NCBI RefSeq assembly: GCF_000003815.2
Contig: NC_049992.1
Span: 14,514,798 to 14,578,797, forward strand
DNA length: 64,000 bases
Direction: 5' to 3'
From: Branchiostoma floridae
Lineage: Eukaryota; Chordata; Leptocardii; Amphioxiformes; Branchiostomatidae
Shown: one piece after another, positions 1-10,317 of the stretch
How positions within the stretch are numbered: position 1 is the stretch's first letter
Layout: the number at the start of each line of letters is the position of its first letter
Notes under the pieces: generated by a model
Seen by the model: the letters and a program-made list of their open reading frames with translations, nothing else
Databases searched by the model: none
Told to the model about the DNA's origin: nothing
Made by a program: the position numbers and the translations under genes

Positions 1-390
1 TTCTACAACTACAGCCCTGGGTACCTCACAAGTGTCACTTCTACAAGTACAATTATTAGGCTACAATACAACATATTTGCTCATTTTGGTACTTAATCGT
101 CATGTTGACCATCCCTGCAGAAGAAAAAAATTCTTTTCTTTTTTTCTGAAATCAGGCAAAAATTAATGCGAGCGCTGATGTCATCCATAAAATTTACTTG
201 CTGTAGCCTTACGCTAAAAAAAAGTCTTGAGCTCACTAGTACCCCCTCGCATCTATAAATGATTGAATGACTTGTAAAATGTCCAGTTGACAGTTGCAAA
301 GTATTTGCTGTCAGCAGAAGAAAAAAAGGTGAAATCTTTCTTACAGTAAGATACATCTCTGTTGATCTAAGATTCTGTTTTTTTTTTCAG

Positions 391-803
391 ATTCTTGTTT
401 ACCCAGCAACATGTGGAACTACCTCAGTAACGTAGAGGAATCATCATCTGGTACCCCGCGCAAGAAGCGAAACCGTAAGAGGGATCGCTACTCGTGCCCC
501 GAGGACGGATGTGACCGGACGTTCCGCGACAAATACGAGATGACCAACCACTTGCGAACTCATACGGGGGAAAAACCGTTCAAGTGTGATTGGCCCGGAT
601 GTGACAAGTATTTCACCCATGTTAGCTCTAAAACTCAGCACTACAAGTCAGTTCACATGAAGTATGTACCCCACAAGTGTTCCAAATGTGGAAAGGGGTT
701 CACCAAGCCCTCACAGATGAAGAGACATGAAGAAAAGTGTAGTTTGAAGATATACCAACCAGAAATGTGGAATGAAAGGAAAAGACATTTAGAAAAGGAC
801 TGA
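391..803 (+). CDS. C2H2 zinc-finger protein, terminal exon (5' part outside the window)
   Basis: A pyrimidine-rich acceptor ending in CAG at 388-390 opens an exon read in frame through ATG 411 to TGA 801-803. Upstream codons are open back to the acceptor, so this is probably an internal-start exon of a gene beginning to the left; ATG 411 is a possible start. The peptide has a basic nuclear-localisation-like stretch (RKKRNRKR), then three zinc fingers: two TFIIIA-type C-x4-C...H-x3-4-H fingers joined by TGEKPFKC linkers, and a third C-x2-C...H-x4-C finger. A nucleic-acid-binding nuclear role is inferred from the family. The exact ortholog is not recognised. It is not shown to belong to the same gene as the exons at 4856-6389, because it has its own stop codon. 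Confidence 0.8.
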
Positions 804-1386
804 ACATAAGCTTGCATTTTTCAAAGGGTCATGTTTGTGTTGGAGCATTATTTTTGTTGTTAAATTATTATTAATGAAGTTTGCCAGTATACCCTAGCCT
901 TAAGCCTTGGAGATACAGAGAGTCAAATGAAAGTTTCTTTTTCCTTTGTTTGATGTCATTCTTCCAACAGTATTTATTACATCAAGACAGTCAATGGCAG
1001 ACAGGTAGGCTAAGCTGAATGTCATGATGAGAGATGTACTGCATGATGTGTAACATTAAAGTTAATATTATTTGTGTATGATAATCAATCACAGCTATAT
1101 GTTAAACTTCAAGACAATCGGATCTTGTGCACATGATGCTAAGAAACAGACTTTGGATTCATATGATTTATTACTCGTTGCAATCGTATAGTTAAGTATA
1201 GTTAAGTCCAGAGGCATAGAATGGCAAGGTACTATCTTTAATCACCGATTCTTCATTCGGCATTATTACCTTGAGATTAAAAAAAGTTTGTTTTGTGACT
1301 GATAATTTGTTACAATATTTGGAAAATTGCACTAAGTCTTGTACATTTTATAATAAGTTATTTAAAAATTTCTCTTTAATCAAGCA

Positions 1387-1445
1387 ACATATGGATCATA
1401 GTAAGTTATTTATTAATAATAAATAACTTACTATGATCCATATGT
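1387..1445. repeat. 59-bp perfect palindrome
   Basis: Two 29-bp arms around a single central base (1416) are exactly reverse-complementary. Pairing stops on both sides at 1386/1446. The sequence is AT-rich in the middle and begins and ends acatatgg/ccatatgt. It could be a minimal inverted-repeat insertion or a cruciform-forming site. Confidence 0.9.
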
Positions 1446-2679
1446 AATATTCGTTTCAAGCTGACACTTAACTAATATCAGCCCAGTTACATGTCCACGC
1501 CTACTTAAGTATTGATTGTAGATCAAAGGATGAAATTTAAGATTAGAAAAAAAAGTTGACCGGAAGAACGTGAAATTGTTTTCTTCAGTTCGTAGAGCCG
1601 GAGGCTTTTTCGTTACTGTAACAATACATTTTGTACGTGACTACAGTACTGTATGCATTTAGGTATGCTGGATAGCGCCACCATGAACTCAAAACCACTG
1701 CCAACGCATGCATTTTCCCCACAGCAAAATTAGATCCTTAAGAACTTAAATGTATCTAGAGTACAAGCAGCATGACATATAGATCTGCATGGCAGATAAT
1801 ATTAACGAGCCAGGAAAAATCTGTCATGTTCGTCATACCAGTATATGCACCTAGATGTGTAATGAAAATTGACCCATAAGATAGCAATTTTCACACTTCA
1901 TAAGAGACTGCTGCTTCATAATATGTCAACTTAGTAAGGCCATGCTGATTTGATTATATGGATGACATCCGCGCTCGCACCAATTTTCGGCCGTTTCAAA
2001 AAAAAAAAAAAGTTTTCCACCACACAATAAATTGTGCAAAGCAGCTGTAAAATGAGAACAAAATTTCCGTAGATTGAAAAAAAAGTATCAGAAAACAGAC
2101 AACTAATCATAGTCTAAATCCAAAGTCAAAGAATAAGATGTAAAAGGACAGAAAGAAAAAAATCTACTGTTGGTAGGGGGAGGTACCAGTACAGAAAATT
2201 CAGGTCCCGTTCAGGTCCAGAGGATCATTTTCAGGTCCGAATCTGAACCTGAACCTGATTGTCTGCGGAAACATGAGAACTGGCAATACTCAAAACAATG
2301 GTAATTGGTCAGTTTTGCTACAAAGGAATCTGTTTGGTGGATTATTGGACTCCCACTGGCATTTAAAATCCCATCTCCAAGTAATAAAGGCTAACTGTCT
2401 CTGTACCTTTGACTGTAGAAACTTGGTACAATTACTATAAACTCTACTTGACTTCGCTCTTGTTGTCTTCTTGGCCCCCGGTAATAAGACCCCAAATGCC
2501 TGCCGACATATAGTGTATCCATTTTGTAATTGGCAAACCCTGTTCCTCTGATTTTTTCCAGGTCTGTGTTTTTTTCGGATTGGCCCAAGAAGAAAAAAAA
2601 TGTCTTGCACCCGTATAATGTACTGGTCCCTACACCTAATAATAACTGTTGGTATACTATACTATGTGTGTTTAGTCCT

Positions 2680-2825
2680 ATGTTCAACCTTCCTGGCCAC
2701 TTTGATTTCATACTGGAGGCAACTTTTTTTTTTTTGCCAAACTTTTTTTTTATTCGCTCGCTCGCATCAGTTTTGGAGTTCCCAGAGGATGTCATCCATA
2801 TAATCACATCAACATGGCCTAAACA
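2680..2825. repeat. dispersed repeat, copy 2 of at least 3
   Basis: Shares with 1940-2015 (opposite orientation) and 14478-14568 a run containing caaccttcctggcc, a T-rich tract, tcgctcgcat and gatgtcatccatataatc followed by caacatggccta. Presence in several places with poly-T/A tracts suggests an interspersed non-autonomous element. A weaker partial match lies near 165-195. Confidence 0.6.
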
Positions 2826-3401
2826 ACAAAAGGCAAGATTTCTGATGACAACCTTTTTGTATAAGACAATATGATGCAATACTGCTGAATACCTGCAACC
2901 ACTGGAAAATATCTGACAGTATAGGGCTACATTATATTTGTGATAATTTTGGTACCTTGTGAATTTTGGAGATAGATTGATTATTGATTTTACTGTAGAC
3001 CAATTTTGTCTACTAGTTAAGGTAAGTTTATCCACAGATCATATGCTCCATGGATTATGTCTTGATTCCTCAATAAATTATCAACATTAAGTCTTGAAAT
3101 GAGTGAAAATCACTGCTTCTAAAGTCATTATTGTTAACTGTTTCATCATTATTAGGCTTTGTGACAGAGTGTATAAAACAATATAAAACGATGCCAGGCA
3201 ATTCTTCTATTTACAAACCATTTTATTCACCATTTTGATCTTTTACAGTTTTTTACAGAATATGTCACTAATTAATAATATAGAATTAATTAATAATTGG
3301 CCAGCTAGTATTCTTCTGTCATATGAATCCTCTCACCTAGAGTATGCATCCATGGGACCTTTGTTGATGTAAACTACTCGGATAGAGCCTTTGAATCATT
3401 A

Positions 3402-3580
3402 TTTACTGTAAATCTTAAAACTTTCCGCAGCGGTTTTATGTTCACATTTTTCATGTTTTGACCTTACAACCACCAGTGTTTCCATTACTGAACAGTATGT
3501 AATTATAGCACCACTGCAAACACACTATATTCTCCTTACTGCAAATTTAAACCACTGCGGACTTAAAGGTATTTACAGTA
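3402..3580. mobile_element. MITE with tactgtaaat / atttacagta ends (diverged copy)
   Basis: Ends tttactgtaaat and atttacagta are inverted. Internal ccactgcggacttaaa-type sequence matches the better copy at 24376-24581 and another at 15083-15236. It is non-coding and probably a non-autonomous DNA transposon. Confidence 0.55.
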
Positions 3581-3726
3581 CTTTGTTTCAAATCTTTCTT
3601 TGTTCTCTATCTGAACACAAACTTCTCTTTAAAAGGAATTTACTGCCCACAGGCTATCAATGTAAAACTGGTGACAGTGTGCTCTGTTGCTTATGGGTCC
3701 ATAAAACTCTTGTGTTACTAACAGTA

Positions 3727-4064
3727 CAGGGCTCGAAGTACTTTTTTCTGCATACCTGCACTGATGCAGATAACATTGAAAATTACCTGCACCAGACAAA
3801 TTTGACCTGCAGCACTCTGAACTTAAGAATTATGAATCATACTAAAATTGTTCAGGAACCATGCATTGCTATTTTTTCTTTCATACTTTATCAATGCAGC
3901 TAAGAACATTATTTAGCCATACACACCTACATCATATTATATTTATGTATGAAACCCAGTACATGGACCAGTGCAGGTTAGGTGCAGGTATATACTAGAA
4001 ATACCTGCACAGCTCCAATTTTACCTGCACTAACCTGCACATGCAGGTGGTATTTCGAGCCCTG
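3727..4064. mobile_element. CAGGGCTCGAAA-type MITE with 5-bp target duplication, copy 1
   Basis: The element begins cagggctcgaa and ends ttcgagccctg. It is flanked by direct repeats cagta (3722-3726 and 4065-4069). The interior is dominated by subterminal gtgcaggta/tacctgcac repeats in both orientations. Related copies lie at 4317-4671, 41017-41357, 32660-33074 and a fragment at 23862-23931. CAGGG-starting inverted ends suggest a hAT-like non-autonomous transposon, although a 5-bp duplication is shorter than the usual hAT 8 bp. Confidence 0.8.
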
Positions 4065-4316
4065 CAGTAGTAGTAGCAAGGAGTGCAGTTACACTGGATC
4101 AAATGTTTCCTCTTCATCTAATGCTATGGACTCCTTCCTGTACGACAAACGATTATCCGCAACAGGATTTCTGAAAGAGATAAAAGCAAATGTTGTTAAC
4201 AAATGCTATCACATGTATCAGTAAGAAATGCTTAAAATGAAATGTTATATTCATCTAACAGTATGTCGAAATAAAAGCTGTTCTGTATCTGGTACATCAA
4301 ATCTGATGACTGTATT

Positions 4317-4671
4317 CAGGGCTCAAAATACCACCTGCATATGCAAGTTAGTGCAAGTAAAATTGGAGCTGTGCAGGTATTTCTGGTGTCTACCTGCACC
4401 TAACCTGCACTGGGTTTTATACATATATTAAATGTCATAAATTATGATGTAGGTGTATTAGGATTGTTCTTAGCCGCATTGGCTGTTACCACCTATAAAG
4501 TATAAAAGAAGAAAATAGCAATGGTTCCATAACAGTTTTATTGTGATCCATACTTCCTAGATTCAGAGTGGTGCAGGTAAAATTTGTCTGGACTCTGGTG
4601 CAGGTGATTTTACTTTCACCAGTGCAGGTATGCACAGAAAAGTATTTCGAGCCCTGGTATTTCGAGCCCTG
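4317..4671. mobile_element. CAGGGCTCGAAA-type MITE, copy 2 with duplicated right end
   Basis: Begins cagggctcaaaatacc after gtatt (4312-4316). The right end reads ttcgagccctg, gtatt, tcgagccctg, gtatt, so the terminal 15 bp occurs twice (to 4656 and to 4671). Interior gtgcaggta repeats are as in copy 1. Confidence 0.75.
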
Positions 4672-4855
4672 GTATTGTAGCCGGCTTAAGATTTTTTCCC
4701 TAAAAGTATGAGCTTTGGTGGTTTTCAGATGACTTCCCTCAGCATACATGTACAATGTATGTACCTCTTGACAACCAACATTGTTAAAACAGCTGTTGAC
4801 TGGCATACTTGAATATCCCTTCAGAGTTATGTATTCTTGCTTCATATCTCTACAG

Positions 4856-6389
4856 ATTCCAGGCTGAAGAAGGCACCACGAGTGGACATAGCTGGAAGGC
4901 GACTGTTGAGTAAGCAGGAGCTGTTGAAGTATGTCCCGACTAGTCCCACAGCGAAAAGTATCGTGGAGGTTTGGAACCGACTTCACAGGAAAGTACGAGA
5001 GCGAGTAGAGCAGGAAGAGGTATGTGTACTAATATGTTTGCATCACTACAGTTTACAAAGTACAATTGCCTTAAGTTTGTAGTGATGGTAGCATGAGTGA
5101 GAAGAAGGCTGTCAGACAAAGCAGTGTTTAGTTCTAGTTACTGTATGGCCTGGCTGTTCTAAATGAAGATTGCTTTTTAAATGTTGAGGCAAAATGTTAA
5201 CAATGTATCCCTGACATAAGCTCTGCGATTGGTTACTGAATTGTCCACAGTTGTACATATATTTTACCTCCTGTTCCTCTTCTTGGTCCAACCCCCAGTA
5301 GTGTTCATTCCAGTAGCGTCCGTACCCCCCGGTAGTGTCCATACGCCCAATTTAGTGTCTGAACCTCCAGTAGTGTCCCTACTCCCAGTATTGTCTGTAC
5401 CTCCAGAAATGTCCATACCCACAGTAGTGTCCATACCTCCAGAAGTGTCCATCCAGTAGTATCCATACCCCCAGTTGTGTCCATACCCCATTCAGTGTCT
5501 GTACCCCCAGTAGTGTCCGTACCCCCAGTTGTGCCTGACCCCATTTTGTGTCTGTACCCCAGTAGTGTCCATACCCCCAGTAGTGTCTGTACCCCAGTAG
5601 TGTCCATACCCCCAGTAGTGTCTGTACCCCAGTAGTGTCCATACCCCCAGTAGTGTCTGTACCCCAGTAGTGTCCATACCCCCAGTAGTGTCTGTACCCC
5701 AGTAGTGTCCATACCCACAGTAGTGTCCATACTCCCAGTAGTGTCCATACCCCATTCACTGTCTGTACCCCCATTGGTGTCCGTACCCCCAGTTACTATC
5801 CTAATATACCCACTAGTGTTCGTAATCCTAGTAGTGTCTTAACTCCTTATTGTCCTTACACCTACTAGTGTCTGTATTCCTAGTAGTGTCTGTACCTCCA
5901 GTAGTGCTAAAACCCCATTCCCCCAGCATGCATATACAGTGTCCATACCCCAGAAGTGTCCCACAACCGGTCCCGTAATGTCCATTTCCCCAGCATGCAT
6001 TATAATACAGTGTCCATACCCCAGTAGCGTTCTGTAACCGGTCCCATAATATCGATAACCCCAGTATTGTTTGTTTACTGTTTTGTCTGCAGTGGGAGGG
6101 GAATGGCAGCTTTAAGCCGTCACCAGGCACCAATGACTACGAGGCTAGCAACAACGAAAGGAAAAGACGTCTGATCGCAGACGACGACTGCTGGAAGGAC
6201 ATGTGCGGTTTATTCTTCATTCCCGAGGCAAACGCCTTTGTACAGTTGAACAGTAATACGGTGTATATGCACATCCGCAAGGTTGTTAACAATGCCAAGG
6301 AAATGCAGAGAAGGAAAGGTTTAAAGCGGCGTGGAGAGGGACTCAGTCAAGTACCAATGGTGATGCCATTGAGCTGGGACTATCCATGA
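4856..6389 (+). CDS. unrecognised protein, two 3' exons
   Basis: Exon a 4856-5019 (acceptor tctctacag, donor gtatgt) and exon b 6093-6389 (acceptor tgtctgcag, stop TGA 6387-6389) join in phase 0. Together they encode about 153 residues. Exon a is basic and helical (RLLSKQELLKYVP... VEVWNRLHRKVRERVEQEE). Exon b has a basic run ERKRRL, an acidic DDDCW, a hydrophobic core GLFFIPEANAFVQLNSNTVYMHIRKVVNNAKEM and ends LSWDYP. The 5' part of the gene was not found between 804 and 4855 and may lie further left. A possible AATAAA is at 6587-6592. No family recognised; nucleic-acid binding is possible from the basic composition but not shown. Confidence 0.6.
5290..5800. repeat. minisatellite, ~17-18 bp unit, 35-bp dimer core
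   Basis: More than 25 tandem copies of a unit like accccagtagtgtccat. In 5560-5720 the array is homogeneous as an alternating 18+17-bp dimer (…tctgt / …tccat); its edges at 5290-5500 and 5740-6060 are more diverged. It fills the intron between the two exons at 4856-5019 and 6093-6389. Long minus-strand open frames here (rich in W, T, G, Y) are a product of the repeat. Confidence 0.95.
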
Positions 6390-6666
6390 CATAGTGTGCT
6401 AGGGCAGTGTATACTAGCATACATTGTATACTCATGTCTTACCTTCGTACACCTTTGTTGCTTATTGGCCACAAGGATATGAATCTGAACCATGGCGTGA
6501 CATATAAGAGTGAAGGAACCTACAAGTACATGTACATGTATATGGATGCAACTGCCTATTTAAGTTAGCACTGTACAAAACTTAAAAATAAACAAATTTA
6601 CAACTTTGGATTTCCTAGGCAACACTGAGACTGTAAACAGTATAATTTTCTATGCTGTGTAAAGCT

Positions 6667-6848
6667 TAGGTCCCAATTCCGAAAAAGGGGCCTGGCCGGG
6701 ACGTTTGCGGAAATGAAAAATGAAAGTGTTTACCAAAAAAATATACGCAAATCATACCATATTTTTGCGTTCTGTGTGCTTTATTGCTTATCATTTTTTT
6801 GTTTCTGAATGCTACCCGTCCGGGCACTGGGTTGGAAATTGGGACCTA
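6667..6848. mobile_element. MITE with taggtcccaatt inverted ends
   Basis: The left end taggtcccaattccg and right end ggaaattgggaccta are inverted, ~180 bp apart, with a GC-rich subterminal pair (ggccgggacg / cgtccgggca). Non-coding. It lies between the unrecognised gene and exon 2 of the minus-strand membrane-protein gene. Confidence 0.75.
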
Positions 6849-6944
6849 GGCCTAAATTAAAGTTTTTTCATTGCATATGTCTTGAATGTACCTGGTAGGC
6901 TCCAATGCAGTTTAAACAAGAGCAGAATGTACATTTGTACTAAC

Positions 6945-7905
6945 CTGCAGTTCCGCCATGCACAGTACATCACAGCAAGGATGGAGACCACTATAAACAT
7001 GACGCTCAGGGTGATGGCCAGGATGTACTGCCATTTCAGACCCGTGTTTCTCGGTTTACCTGTGGGTTCATCCTTCTCTTTCCTCCATGTACCTCTATTG
7101 GAACAATTAAAACAAACAATATGTCACTTCATGTTGGAACATTCTACTTGTGTCTCTTTCACTTGAGAGTTCATATGAATGTTACAAAACCTGTGTAAAA
7201 ACCTATAAAATGCCCCAGTGTTCTTTCCTTTTTGTGCAATTCGATTTTACTTAGAAACTGTTTGGCATTTATCACATGTACATAAAGGTATGGGTTAGAG
7301 TCATAATGTAGTATAAACCTTTAACAGATTTTGTCCATTTTTGTTAATGCTTGTCAGCTACAGAGCTATCAACTGTAACCAGATTAATGTATAATGTTGT
7401 TTGTAACTGGATAAATGTTGATTTTATGAGAGATTGATCAAAATCGTTGTTTTACAATAGAGTAGGAGACATGAAAGTAACAGATTTTTATGTTGTTTTA
7501 TTTGTGTCAAATTTGCAACTACTTCCAACATACATGTTTAAGAAGATGGTAGAAAGATTTCATGCAGATATGTTCTGACACATTTCAAAATACCCCTTTC
7601 TTTGGTTCGGTCTTTCTTCTTTACTTTAATTTTCTCATACAGGTGTTTATAAAAGGAAAGCTGCAGTATCTTCGCCCAGACAAAGGTGATAGAACTTACA
7701 TTTCCATACAATACCTCCACATAGGCCCATTGTCCAGACTCTGTGCACATTGTTCTGCACACACTGTAACGTTGAACTTTATCCCATGGTCACTGCTGTT
7801 GTCTGACGCACAGGAGGTGCATTTTACGGTGCAGTTCTGTGCCTGGACACAGACTGTTGACCACGTCAGGACGAAGAGACATGCAGCGATAATCTGTTGC
7901 GACAT
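6945..7905 (-). CDS. small type I membrane protein with opioid-precursor-like cysteine domain (paralog A)
   Basis: Exon 1 is 7905-7700 (ATG at 7905; donor gtaagt) and exon 2 is 7094-6945 (acceptor ccaatag, donor gttagt), joined in phase 2. Residues 1-22 are a signal peptide. The mature ectodomain has six cysteines spaced C-x3-C-x2-C-x16-C-x3-C-x12-C, with W three residues before the last Cys (MWRYC) and sequons NCT, NSS and NVT. Exon 2 gives a polar, basic stalk and one transmembrane helix (WQYILAITLSVMFIVVSILA), then AWRNC. The spacing is close to the amino-terminal domain of vertebrate opioid precursors, but no YGGF peptide follows. A third exon for the cytoplasmic tail, present in paralog B, was not found. 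Signalling or adhesion roles are unknown. Confidence 0.75.
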
Positions 7906-8635
7906 GTTGGTGGCGGCTACCTTGTGAAGTTGTGAGATGAAGTCTAAATGTACATGTATCTGTGTCTACCGATAGAGGTTGAGTACAGCGTTTGACAGCT
8001 TCAATCTTGTAGTGCACAGCGCATCTATGTCCTTTTTTTTATACCTGCACATAGACGTAGTTAATATTGATAAAGCCAGCTATTCAACACCTTTAAGCAT
8101 ACAATTGATACATATCATAGTCGACATCATTTATAACCAGGTCACGTCCATAGCTCAGTTTTGGTTGACAAAAGAAAAACAAGTTCAAGGTGTGGCAGAT
8201 ATAGTAATTCAATGTCAGACATCGATATTTTTCATGACAAATACGTTTCATGACCAATATGGATGTTATAGAATCTCAAGATAACATAAGACTCAACGAC
8301 CACCAGTTCTGGCCTATCAATATGTATACACCGCCATATATGTCTACCAATTGAACGAAATACCAAGTATTCAAACGAACGGCTACATACCTGGAACGAA
8401 TAACACGTTATAGAGTTGAACGACACCTGTGGTACTATTACTGGTACTATGGTGAGATGAGTCTTTTTATAGTTTGTTGTTTATGAGAAGTTGAATACGA
8501 TGACCACAGTACACAAAATAACAATCCAGGCAAACAAAGCAATACCCTGGTCTACCTGTCATTTGTCTACCTGCCTAAGGTTAATGACCTAACTGGGCGT
8601 GTTGGTATGCGATCATAGTTATCTAAATACAGATC

Positions 8636-8860
8636 AGGGGCGTCTTCTCTGGATAGTTTTAAAGAACGCTTGCAGATAGATGTGCAAAAGTTATGTGTGA
8701 CGGGTTATTCGGCGCAAGGATGTTTAAAAAAGAGTGATTTTTAACCTCCTTGTTCGGTGTAATATGACCAGCTGCTGCCGCGCCGCGTGCCTGCAAAGCT
8801 GGCGGGTGTGTTTACGCCGAACAGCGGTTATACCGGTTTAATATATATAGATACAGATGC
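8636..8860 (+). mobile_element. relic of non-LTR retrotransposon 3' end, copy 1
   Basis: Closely similar to 51745-51930 over about 200 bp. In one frame it reads SSLDSFKERLQIDVQKL, the kind of SLDSFK-x-x-L ending seen at the C-terminus of CR1/Jockey-like reverse transcriptases, then a stop. It is interrupted at 8715-8752 by a hairpin insertion that is absent from the other copy. Confidence 0.6.
8715..8752. mobile_element. 38-bp hairpin insertion with 7-bp target duplication
   Basis: The sequence runs from caaggatgtttaaaaa to tttttaacctccttg, an imperfect palindrome. It is flanked by ttcggcg (8708-8714) and ttcggtg (8753-8759). The homologous repeat at 51745-51930 has the uninterrupted site. 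Two near-identical hairpins lie at 17770-17805 and 17982-18016. Confidence 0.75.
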
Positions 8861-10100
8861 AGATCAAAAACCCCAGGCCATTTGCAAATACTTGTCTTGT
8901 TGATATCACGTGAACATATTTGCGGTAATTGTTACAGCCTTCAAGCACATCATTACTTGCGTATGGCCACTAGCTGAGCATCTGACTCTGTGTCATTAAC
9001 ATATTCTTAAGCTTGTCTTTGGTCAAGTACAAAACGTCATGATAGCCTACGGGCTGGAGCTGATATAGTTGATATATTTGCCTTGTGAATAGGTTAACAA
9101 CTCGACTAGTCAAAACTTTGGGGTCACGGCCTTAAAGTAATTGTTGCCTAAAATCACCTGTCTGGAGGCAAAAACAGACGCCATGTATACCATATATGGA
9201 TACCCTATCGACATTTTGTATATTGTACACACCTCTCGGAAATACTCATATAGGTACGTTTTGTATCACGGGTATACCATGTCTACAACGATAAAAGGCA
9301 ACTAAGGGATCTTGGAGTCATACGGAGGAAATTTTCTCACCTGAGGAAAACAGACGACACTTTGAGTGATCGCTTTTGGCCGATCGAATCCAGCGCCACT
9401 CTCGCCTTAATGAAAGCACAACCACTCCCTACCTGGCAAACTACTGCAATGTCGGAGCGTCACCCTTGACATGGGAGTGGCATCAAATATTAGACAAACT
9501 GCCATAAGGCCTCATCAGATTATAGATAAGAATTGCGAGTAGATGGAATAGCTCTCTTTTCTTCATTGAGATAATTTATGTAATAATACTAGTAGTTATT
9601 AGTCTCATTTAGTTTACCTGGCATTTTCCGTTGGTACAGAATGTACATTCAAGATGATCTATGATATGATGCAGAAGGCAATTTACTGACGCATATATGA
9701 GTTATCAACTTGAAGATGTAATGCAACAATTTGCAACCACATAATTGGCAGTTGCATCATACTGAAACATAGTTAATCTATTCGACAAACAGGTGTTGTA
9801 ATACACACAGAAAGTCAGTCAGGCACAGACCACTTCTCAACATTAAAGCAGCAAAGCCTTTTTACGTCTAAGGTCCTTCTTTATTCAGCTGCATGTCTTA
9901 TTTTGCATATACGAAACTCGCTTGATAAATATTACATTCCTTTGTTTGATAGTTTTCAAATCTTTGCTATCCTTCACTCTATAGTACTGGCCGTTTAATT
10001 ACCCTGATACCAAAATATTACAGATTACCTAGTATATTTATATAAAACTCAGAATATTAGTATGTACTCAGAATACTAGTATATATTCTTGTATATTAGC

Positions 10101-10260
10101 CACTTAGAGATTGCGATGATTATGTCACTGACGAAGGATAGTGGATTCTATCCGAAACGTCTGACCGTTTCCAAAACCATATCCAGTTGCTTGCAATTGA
10201 GTAACTACTTTTTGGCGCATCTTATTAACTGGATGTCTAACCTACATCGACGTGCGATGA
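10101..10260 (+). mobile_element. repeat carrying a hammerhead-ribozyme-like core
   Basis: At 10124-10166: gtca (stem I), ctgacga (10128-10134, fits CUGANGA), a 6-bp stem II ggatag/ctatcc, gaaa (10154-10157), cgtc with the GUC cleavage triplet, then tgac closing stem I. Stem III is only two base pairs without a loop. The downstream part (catatccagttgcttg... ggcgcatc... ctggatgtctaacc) recurs at 42830-42945 and 49990-50085. Short-stem-III type I hammerheads are known from Penelope-like elements; assignment to that group is inference. Confidence 0.65.
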
Positions 10261-10317
10261 TTATATATTTAGAGCAGAATTCGAAGCTCAGAGGGTTGTC
10301 CTGAAATTCTGACTTTC

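Larger units (their letters stand above)
804..3400. other. non-coding stretch with dispersed repeats
   Basis: No credible coding exon was seen. It holds a 59-bp perfect palindrome (1387-1445), copies of a dispersed repeat containing a gatgacatcc/gctcgca core (1940-2015 and 2680-2825), and a stretch of aggtcc-rich repeats (2190-2262) related to one at 44265-44360. Open frames here are short and run through T-rich repeats. Confidence 0.6.
8003..10317. other. intergenic, transposon-rich
   Basis: No coding exon seen. It contains a relic of a non-LTR retrotransposon 3' end (8636-8860) interrupted by a 38-bp hairpin insertion, and a hammerhead-like repeat (10101-10260) at its right edge. The rest, 8860-10080, shows nothing I can name. 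Confidence 0.6.

Noticed and set aside
2391-3035. 214-codon minus-strand open frame
   Set aside because: Runs through a dispersed repeat with poly-T tracts (giving FFFFF/KKKK runs) and has no domain or splice support.
5264-5774. Long overlapping minus-strand open frames rich in W, G, T and Y
   Set aside because: They are translations of the minisatellite in several frames; no start context, splice signals or non-repeat sequence.
411-6389. Joining the zinc-finger exon with the exons at 4856-6389 into one gene
   Set aside because: The zinc-finger exon ends in its own stop codon with no convincing donor before it.
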